Positions 56,240 to 64,000 of a stretch of DNA of 64,000 bases are shown in pieces. The notes under the pieces were generated by a model. The model had not been told where the DNA came from, did not search any database, and saw nothing but the letters and a program-made list of their open reading frames with translations. The translations under genes were made by a program, and so were the position numbers. Position 1 is the stretch's first letter, and each line of letters starts with the position of its first letter. Source of the stretch: Selaginella moellendorffii (Eukaryota > Streptophyta > Lycopodiopsida > Selaginellales > Selaginellaceae). The DNA lies in contig NW_003314278.1 of the NCBI RefSeq assembly GCF_000143415.4, forward strand, positions 1,262,673 through 1,326,672, given 5' to 3'.

Positions 56240-56815
56240 TTATGCAATCTTTAGGCAAAAAAGCTATTGTGGGAAGTTTAATGGTTCACAATAAAGCTTG
56301 GATACCCATAGGTAGAAATACACTTGGTGATAATTAGGTTAATAGATGTTGGATCAATTCTAAATTTGAATTGGTAGGAAACAAAATTTTGTGGAGTAAA
56401 AATCTTTTAAGGTGGACCACATTTGAGCAAGATAGATATGCTCTAAAAAACAATGTTTATTGCTTGAAAATTTTTTGGAACTTTTGTATAAAAATGTTCT
56501 AGACATTTGGCCTCTAGAGGAAAGTTATTCCTATTTCGAAATTGGTTGGAAAGTTAAATACTTGTTCCTAAGAGTGACTGATAAGCCAATTTACAAGAGG
56601 GATACATTGCATACCAAAGCCTCGTACCACTCACTCCACAAACGAGGCATAATAACTAGGCTTGCCATAATAGCAACACTAACAGGCTTCAAAATATATA
56701 AGCATAGACTAACAATTGATTGTACCTATAAATCTTTAAATGGCATAATCTCTATATATAAAATTGTCACTGTTTATACCAAACAAAGTGATAGATATAC
56801 AATATTTTTTTGACA
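56240..56815 (+). CDS. Unrecognised broken open frame
   Basis: From an ATG at about 56243 one frame reads KAIVGSLMVHNKAWIPIGRN, then a stop and WINSKFELVGNKILWSKNLL. A second frame (56460-56813, 117 codons) overlaps its end. Neither belongs to a family I know. They precede a gag gene on the same strand, so they may be the N-terminal part of that retroelement. Treat as hypothetical. Confidence 0.25.
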
Positions 56816-56930
56816 ATCTAATGAGCAAAAGCAGTTTGAAAAGAAGTATTCACAAGATCTAGAATGAAATTACAAAGCACTTGCTTGTGATATTTGCGAT
56901 ATTAACCTCCCTTCAGAAAAGACTAAATTA

Positions 56931-57200
56931 TTGCTCAATCAAGCTAGAGAAAAATTTGAAAGAGAGCGAGCTAAAAGCATATTAGGTACACCTCAACGAA
57001 GAGGAGATCAAAAATCTAAATACGACTTTGATGGTCATCTAGAATATGTGAATCTATACACTAGTCCTCTTTGGCAACATCGGAACATAGAAAATGCCTC
57101 TACTTCAACTGAGAGTATTGGAACACAAAACAACTGTAGTGATTGCCCACAAAAGAAAGAAGCACTAAATTTACAACTTTACCCTTTGACGGTGATTTAA
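56931..57200 (+). CDS. Hypothetical 89-codon frame upstream of gag
   Basis: A Lys/Arg/Glu-rich start (AREKFERERAKSILGTPQRR) leads into a Ser/Asn-rich tail. It may be a disordered Gag N-terminus of the element that follows. No motif identifies it. Confidence 0.25.
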   Translation: MLNQAREKFERERAKSILGTPQRRGDQKSKYDFDGHLEYVNLYTSPLWQHRNIENASTSTESIGTQNNCSDCPQKKEALNLQLYPLTVI

Positions 57201-57271
57201 GTTCCCTTATGAACCAAACACCTGTTTTGCCTATACTATGTACAAAATAGAGTATTTCCTAATAAATTGCA

Positions 57272-57990
57272 ATGAACACAATAGCAATTACAGGAATACC
57301 AATAGACATCGTCATTACATATCCATCCTTTTTTGAAATTAAAGGAGAGGACCCACAATTACATATTAAGCAATACATAGAAGCAATTAAGCTCAATCAA
57401 GTAAATAAGCAAAAAAAATATTTTTTCCCCTATACACACAAAAACAAAGTCAAAGATTGGTACTATGATAATGATGTTAAAAATCTTGGCACATTCTTAA
57501 AAATTTTCTCCATAGAAACAAACCTAGGAGAAAACTATAATAAGTTGCAAAAGCTTCATTAAGGAAAATTTGAGACAATCGAGAAATATACAGCTCGATT
57601 TAACAACCATTATAAGTATTAGTGTTAGACAAAATGCGCGTACGCCTATACATATAGAGCCTTAAGAAACTTTATCGTGAACATGCGATAAAGAGAGTTC
57701 ATGTAAATTTCGATGATTTAAAAAGAACCATGATTGCCTACTAAGATCTCATAAAATAATATGATATGGTAGATATGGTGAAGTCACATAAAAAAACAAC
57801 TTCTATAGACAAAAAAACTAGTCATTTAAGGAGCCTCAAATTGCAAACCAATCTCAAATAAGGGATTTGGTATATTAAATGCATAAATAAAGGCTATAAC
57901 AAAGAAGAATGCAAAATTCAACTAATCAAGTGCTAATTTTGTGAAAAATAACAGTATTCAGTTAAGGAGTGTAAAACTTTGTTTAAACAA
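57272..57990 (+). pseudogene. Retrotransposon Gag with zinc knuckles
   Basis: The frame 57272-57562 (96 codons) shows the capsid signature: FFEIKGEDPQLHIKQYIEAI, FPYTHKNKVKDWYYDND and LGTFLKIFSIETNLGENYNK. After a stop it continues KFETIEKYTARFNNHYKY. At 57885-57975 two Cys-rich blocks follow (CINKGYNKEEC, then C-x2-C...VKEC), decayed CCHC knuckles. The element is Ty3/gypsy-like, with several stops. It lacks a recognisable pol. Confidence 0.65.
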
Positions 57991-59099
57991 CCAAAAGGCC
58001 GACAGGCAGCCTGAGTTAATAAAATGACATGTAGGCAAAACTATCCATTTGACAATAAAAGTTATTGTAAAAGAAACATTTATAATGATAATCGAAGTGC
58101 CAAATGTGAATACTTATATGCTAAAAGGCTAAATGACCATCGGGATTATCCACCTAGGGGTAATTTTCGAGATTATCCACCTAGCCATGAAGAAAATAAG
58201 CCTAGAGGCTATAATTGACCTAGAGAATATGATTAATCTAGAGGTTATAATATGCCTAGAGAATATAAAAGGCCAAAAGAGTATGATCAAGTTAAGACTC
58301 CTATTCACTATCCTATACTATACAATCAAACTGAATCATCAAGCAAGAATGATAGGCCTCCTAATGATACACAACCTACAGCTAGACACATTGGAAGTAC
58401 CACAAATTGTGTATTTTTAGGAGGTCTATCATTGCTTGATGATTCAACTTGATTGTATAGTATAAGATAGTGTGCCTAGCTGTAGGTTGTGTTAATAATG
58501 AATAGGATTTTCCTTATGGCTAGGTGAATAATCTCAAACATTACCCAAGTACAAACTCAATTATGTCGTGCTTAAAATAACACAACGAGATTATGCCTAT
58601 AAAACTCTACAATGCAGACTTTAGCTAAAAAGTGCTTGCACAAACCAAGACTAGAAAAATAGTTTCTTATATATAGAGCAAGGCAACTAAAAAAGGTCTA
58701 TGCTCATTACTTGCACCATACAATTGGAAAAGAAAGATCGACCTCAAAACTCAATTTTATAATTGGGAGGAAAGCTTAGACGGTTTTGAAGAGTAAAAAA
58801 TTTTAGAATATTTTTCTGAAATTGAGCTAATTTTAGAAGTTGATCTTTATTCAATACTCAAAGGAATACTTAGACAAGAAACCCCTAAACCAAAAATTAG
58901 TTCGAATATAAGAGATTTTTCCTTAAAGGAGGATCCTGCATATAAATTGATCAACAGAGAAACTATGTTTTGCATGTTTCTTTTCATTAACCACTTGAGC
59001 AAATCAATTTAGTAGATTAATAGCACTTCAACATCAACCAGTTCCAGTGTCCATTGTAGATGGTGCAACACAAGTGAAATACTTTTATCAAGCTACTCT
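57991..59099 (+). other. Low-complexity Arg/Tyr/Pro-rich frame and featureless AT-rich DNA
   Basis: 58024-58218 reads a repetitive peptide (RDYPPRGNFRDYPPSHEENK) with repeated DYPP and RGYN units, probably the tail of the Gag relict. An inverted pair of about 45 bp (TATACAATCAA/TTGATTGTATA, the CTACAGCTAG block) lies at about 58318-58485. From 58500 to 59030 no gene is seen. Confidence 0.4.
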
Positions 59100-61190
59100 C
59101 TTGCTTAAGGAGTGCATATTGACTTGCAGGATGTAGTAGAAGGAATGCTCGAAGAATGGTAGGAAAACCTGGCTATAATGGCAAGTAACCGAACTAATGG
59201 GGACAAGAGAGTGATTATACATCTTGGTGATTGTCTCTGGAGACATTGAGATGAAGTATATACATGGTCACACGTTGATGTTTCTCATAGTTTTAACTTG
59301 CAGATATGTCGAGCGCATATTTGCTATCTTGTTGCAAATGCTAGTTTTGAGCCTTTCTCCCCTTCTGCCAGACTTTGTCTTCTAGGTGCCGACCATTGTA
59401 AGTATCCACGCACGTATGCTAGTCCAGAAGCTATCCAGGTAAGCCGTGTTTGTCCTAACAATTATTAACCTTTTCTTCATCAGCGAACAGAAGTGTATGA
59501 ATTTGCAAGAGTGACTGGCAATTCCCAGTTTATTTTACTTCCTTTCCAGCCATACAAGCTTATTTATGCATCGATGCTTACTGAAGCTGGAAAGATAAAC
59601 AAAGCTTTAAGGTTGGTAGTGAGTAAAAAGATCCAAAAATAAACTAGACTTCACTTTGATTTTTAACTGTATCCTTCATTAACACAAGGTTTCTCTTCGA
59701 AGGTATTGCCAAGCGGTGTTGAAAACATTGAAAACAGTGGGCCATGCAGCTGATGTGTGCAAAGAAGCAGCTGTAGCCTTGGAAGAGCGTCTTTGTTTCC
59801 ACTCTTAGGTTTGTAAGCAGACACTCAGCTTTTATACTTACTTTCCTGTTATCCAGGGTGGCTCAACGTCAATTGTGCAATGGTTTTTTGGCAATATTGG
59901 TCTACACAAGATGATAGGCCCTTTGCCCCCGAAAGCTTCTGATAATGCTGATATTAATAACCGTCCTGCAACAGCTTCTAGCAGAAGCAGTGTATCACTT
60001 GCCTCATCGGCATCAATGGAACCCATAAGTGATAATACGAGAAGATCCAACATGTCAGCGAGAAGCATTTCTGAGCCTGACTTTAGGCCTGCACAGGTAA
60101 CTCGACTTGCTCTTGTGTACCTTCGATTAAGACTTGTATTCTTTCATCAGATCATTAGTCCAGCAAAAGGAACACCAAACAGAGGCGTCTTTACTTCTTT
60201 CGTGCAAAGAGCGATGGGCTTCATAAAAACACCTTCAAAGGAGGTTTGTAGAAGCTTTGGAAAGAGCACTAGCTGATTGATAGTTGGTACGTGATGTAGG
60301 CAAAGCTTGGCGACAGCAACAAGTTTAGATATGACGAGACACTGAAGCACTGGGTTGAAGGAGGAGCCGAGGCACNNNNNNNNNNNNNNNNNNNNNNNNN
60401 NNNNNNNNNNNNNNNNNNNNNNNNNNNNNNNNNNNNNNNNNNNNNNNNNNNNNNNNNNNNNNNNNNNNNNNNNNNNNNNNNNNNNNNNNNNNNNNNNNNN
60501 NNNNNNNNNNNNNNNNNNNNNNNNNNNNNNNNNNNNNNNNNNNNNNNNNCAGGTCGCGCACGTCAAAACGTTAGATCAAGGTACCGTTTTGGTCATTCCC
60601 ATCACTCCAGTCTCACGAGGTTTTTGCAGATATGTCGCAAAGGTAGCGTAACACCATCGAAGACATCATCGGACTCTCCTCCACTGTTTGGCGTGGTGCC
60701 AAAGGCAAGCGCAAAGCCTTTGGCTCCAGCGAGATTTTTCGTGCCTGCAGCAGCTGCTGCTGCTGCTCCAGATATCAACAGCAACCATTCAGTGGATCCT
60801 TCCTCGGCACTGGCCTTTGTCCCCAACACGGCATTCTCAAACGGGAATGGACCGTTTGCAGCAGCAGCATTCACTCAGCCGGTTGTACAGGATATGAGAA
60901 ACGATCCGGGGCCAACGCGTGATCATATCTCAAGCGGCTCTTCACCAGCAATGTTCTATTCGAATCACTATCCAGCAGCACCGCCAACCGTCTCGTTGCC
61001 GCCACCTCCAGCTCTGGAAGTCACTCCGCCAGTGATGGTCGAGCAGCAGCAGCAAAACCAACACCAGGAAAGTTCGATTCATCAGCACCACCATCAACAG
61101 TCTGGCACAGTGGGATTCGAAGCTGCCAGTTCCTCCAGAGTGTTTGGAGACAATTTTGCAAGAGGTGGAATTGTAAATCACACTCCACAA
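59100..61190 (+). pseudogene. SEC16: SEC16 3' half, copy C, with assembly gap
   Basis: This copy reaches one exon further 5' than A and B: ENLAIMASNRTNGDKRVIIH with LGDCLW (59160-59245). It continues AHICYLVANASFEPFSPSAR (59312 on), CLLGADHCKYPRTYASPEAI, YASMLTEAGKINKALRYCQA, SMEPISDNTRRSNMSARSIS (60015-60070) and, after the gap, KGSVTPSKTSSDSPPLFG and the Ala-rich and Pro-rich tail, ending near 61170. Lesions include a stop in ENLAIM's preceding codon, a stop at about 59808 and loss of about 11 bp in the RYVDTFN segment (60635). Relative to A and B, an extra base pair change turns GDDLQ into GDNFA, so the end is also frameshifted. Confidence 0.85.
60376..60549. other. Assembly gap (174 N)
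   Basis: A run of N falls inside the Pro-rich exon of SEC16 copy C. The same exon is fully readable in copies A and B. Frames drawn across it are meaningless. Confidence 0.99.
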
Positions 61191-61304
61191 GTAGTAGTAA
61201 CTGTTGCTGGGTGGATTTTGGTAGAGCAGTGTAGCGAAGTAGTAGTCGTGGAAGGAGGAATATTTTTTGGCTGGAGTGATTCTTTGGAGCCACGAGCGAA
61301 GCAA

Positions 61305-63544
61305 GGAAGCAACATAAATAAAATGGATCAAAAAATATTATTCAGGAATTAAATTCTATAAAATAATAAAATTTAAAATGAAAACAGTAAAATATAACAT
61401 AGAATATAAATAGAATAAATTAGAGTAATAAAATACAACATATGCAACATATACTCTTTAATAATAAATTTCAAGCCATGATTCTCATTACATAATCTTG
61501 TAAACAAAATTTCAATAAATACAAAAAAAATTCTAGTTATCTCAGTTTTTGAAAAAACGTTTTATGGAGTCCCTTCTTGAACTATAACATTAAATATCTG
61601 TACTACATTATTTAATAATCTTGCCTAAATTCAAACAAAATTGATACAAGCTATTAACACTACATGCTTTATTTCGTTAAATTGGAACTTATTCAGTAAA
61701 GTGGGACATTAATTAGCATGTGTCCACATGCCATTTCCTAGTACTTAATTAATATTTATTAATATTTCTATCATTTTTTTAATTTATTTTTTATATTTCA
61801 CAATATTATAACACAAAATCATATAAAAAGTTTTTAATTTATAAATTATAAAGCTAAAACTTCAATTTTTTATTGTTGTTATAAAAATGGCATGTAGCCA
61901 CACACCATAAGTGGGATAATGAAAAATTCCACTTTAACAAAATAAAGCATCTACCCTTGCATGTCAAATTCTTTGTCAAGCTTGCATTTCAAATTTTCCC
62001 CCTCTTAGCCTTATGGTTTTTTCTTAGGTTTTATTATTTGGGTTCTCTAGGGTTCGCCACTACTGGTTCATCTTAGGAGGCATTTTTCCTTCCTCTCTAG
62101 CACATCCTAAGCACATATCTCTTCCACACTGTTTTGGTTTGTTTATGGCCATGGTAAGTTTCTAGGCATGTGCTCTCCAAGTGCACACCAAGAAATCTCA
62201 AGATTCTTTGGAGAAACTCAAATTTGAGTTTGGCTAAGCATTAGCCCACACACTAGCTTAAAAAACACAAGAGACCATGAGAGAGAGAGAGAGTGTGTGT
62301 GTTAGAAATCCTTACATTTTTGAAAAATGAGTGTGAGACCATGCTTGTTCAAAGTTAAGTAACCCCCATTTCTTTGGTCATTTTACAAACTTACACTTAC
62401 CAATCTGTTTCTCTCTTAATTTGACTTTGGTTTATTGTGAGCTCATATTCTTTCATCAATACATTAAATTGGGTCTTTAGCGTGCAAGTGCATGCTAGAA
62501 ATTCTTTAACTTCGTGTGTGCTTATTTTATGTATTTTTATTTATTTTCGCTATATATTGTCATGTTTTGTTTACTAATATTCACAAAAAGAGCTTTGTTT
62601 TTTAATTTCCTATTTGCTTGTCTTTTTTTTTGTACTTTTTTCCTTCTATTTATGTTTTGATATTTGTAATTTTCTTTGTTTTTGTCAAGTTGTTAAAGGA
62701 GATGTAATAGAGATTGTTTGGGATAATGGAGAATCAATTGCAAAGGGGAAGAATAGAATCTTTAGATGCTACTTGCATTTGTCACTGTGCTTCTTTAAGA
62801 GTTAAATGTGTTTTGCTTTGCATTATTAAGGTGTTTAACTCAAATTACTCCCCCCTTAGAGGTGAGTTGGATGTTAGTGGGTTTTCTATATAGAAGCAAA
62901 ATCAACTAATGTCTCCAATAGAGATATTTCCTACCAAAATCTCCTAGGGAAATACAATTGGAACACAGAGGAATAATGATGATGATTTGCTATTCCACAG
63001 AAGATAGAGAGTAAAAATATTTCCGAGGCAAAAATATCCCTAATTCTGGTTGTTTTTCTATAGATATAAATGCTTGTAATATATGGTATAAAGCTTTTGT
63101 GAAGATAGTGGATGCTATACATGCAGTTATGGCTGAAGGACTAGTTATTGTTGTAGACCCTCAAGATGCTCTACACAACATAACTTTAGGGTGGGATTAT
63201 ATTGGAATCTCAATCTCTTCTTTTATTGATGTTTCAAGTAAGTTGGAAATAAGTAGTCTAGTTCACTGGAAACTATCCCAAACTCTTTTTGGTAAAAATA
63301 TACCATCTACCATACTAATAAACACTTGTATTTCTTTTTCATATTATTGAAAATGAAAATATACATTTATCAAATAAGGTATTAAGAAGCAATCAAGAAA
63401 ATAGAAATCAAATACTAAGGATTTAATAAGTGGAGGTCCCATGGGGATGATAGGGAATAAAAATAATAGTTAATCAAAGCATGGACAGCAATAAAAGATA
63501 AAAAATACAAGAATCAAGAATCTAAAAACCTGTATCAATAACAA
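61305..63544 (+). repeat. AT-rich body of duplicated unit, right copy
   Basis: This is the inverted counterpart of 40405-40170 plus 35502-33595. It starts right after the SEC16 3' end (AGGAAGCAACATAAATAAA) and continues without the retroelement found in the left copy. It contains the conserved VKGDVIEIVWDNGESIAKG frame (62690-62750, frameshifted after it) and KIVDAIHAVMAEGLVIVVDP (63099-63160), a GA/GT microsatellite at about 62278-62302, and the MITE below. Confidence 0.75.
61664..61950. mobile_element. 287-bp MITE
   Basis: Terminal inverted repeats ATGCTTTATTTCGTTAAATT and, inverted from the right end, ATGCTTTATTTTGTTAAAGT, with CTAC on both sides (61660-61663 and 61951-61954). The left copy of the unit has a single uninterrupted site (complement of about 35355-35365), which proves the insertion. 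It has no coding capacity. A superfamily is not assigned. Confidence 0.85.
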
Positions 63545-64000
63545 CCTTGAGGACAACAACACTTAGAATACAACCACTACTCAGCTTAGACGTTTTGAAC
63601 ATTACCATCGATTGGAGAATGCAGACCGTCATAGTGAGGATGTGCACAACTTTATACAACACAATTAGAGGTAGGCCACAATTACTTTACAACAATTTAA
63701 CACAACAAAAACTCATAAACAAAATAGCTATAGTATGCACTTTTATTCGATCCTGAAGTTGGTGAGCAATGACCTTGTTGAAAACTGATCAAATTTACTG
63801 AGCTGAGTACAATGTAGCAATAAAAAATACCAATACATAAAATCGTGTTAGTCTACACCACATGATTCTACAACTACACAACATTTCCTTGAGAAGAACA
63901 CAACAAACCAAAGACAACAATAACAAAATTAGGAAAGCAAATTCAAGAAAATGATAACTAAAAAAAACTCTAGCACAGCATCGAATGTACAAACACAACC
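63545..64000 (+). repeat. 0.45-kb duplicated segment (right copy, cut by window end)
   Basis: It begins TTGAGGACAACAACACTTAG and matches 33113-33560 in the same orientation. Here it follows the AT-rich body directly. In the left copy it is reversed relative to that body. It runs out of the window. Confidence 0.65.

Noticed and set aside
60147-60651. Open frames across the N run
   Set aside because: They span unknown sequence (60376-60549) and cannot be read.

Overview
The window reads as transposon-dense nuclear DNA of a land plant, most plausibly a lycophyte such as Selaginella. This is inferred from short introns of about 50-65 bp, a GC-rich PLS-type pentatricopeptide-repeat (PPR) relict, a plant-type SEC16 gene with its conserved C-terminal end, and nested Ty3/gypsy elements. 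The species is an inference; no marker proves it. I see no intact host protein-coding gene. The host-derived parts are decayed fragments of SEC16 (three copies), RRP5 and a PPR gene.

Layout. 1-2655 and 16736-17520 are the two halves of a decayed Ty3/gypsy element. A 14-kb composite of chromovirus pieces (2662-16729) was inserted between them and is flanked by a 6-bp target duplication. The first 7.8 kb of the composite (2662-10471) is a fold-back: two chromovirus copies head to head with inverted LTR-like ends. It is followed by a diverged LTR-like tract with a minisatellite, 2.5 kb without recognisable genes, and a third copy (reverse transcriptase plus LTR fragment). 17538-18715 and 27770-28230 hold remnants of other retroelements.

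The centre of interest is 18718-27763, a roughly 9-kb DNA transposon inserted in those remnants. It has short terminal inverted repeats and two divergent intron-containing genes. The rightward gene encodes a Mutator-like transposase with a SUMO-interaction-like motif, a Cys/His N-terminal domain of WRKY/GCM1 type and a C-terminal SWIM zinc finger. The leftward gene encodes a protein with a ParB-like DGNHR motif followed by a domain laid out like a beta-class (circularly permuted) DNA amino-methyltransferase. Between the genes is an array of six palindromes with GGTTCG half-sites, and related palindromes lie just inside both ends. A eukaryotic transposon pairing a ParB/methyltransferase protein with parS-like palindromes is the best candidate for an undescribed system. 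This copy carries stop codons and is probably dead.

28610-33110 holds reverse-strand gag/protease relics and featureless DNA. 33113-42430 and 59100-64000 are two inverted copies of one duplicated unit: a 5'-truncated SEC16 gene plus about 2.2 kb of AT-rich flank plus a 0.45-0.48-kb segment whose relative orientation differs between copies. The left copy was later hit by a 4.67-kb Ty3/gypsy element (35503-40169) and the right copy by a 287-bp MITE (61664-61950); each copy supplies the other's empty site. A third SEC16 fragment (45975-47876) lies between an RRP5 fragment and the PPR relict. 51075-54745 is a PIF/Harbinger element with its Myb-like ORF1 and a transposase lacking the first catalytic Asp. 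55482-55700 is a Cassandra-like LTR carrying 5S-rRNA sequence next to a tRNA-Met-type primer binding site. 56240-58560 contains unrecognised ORFs and a gag gene. There is one assembly gap (60376-60549).
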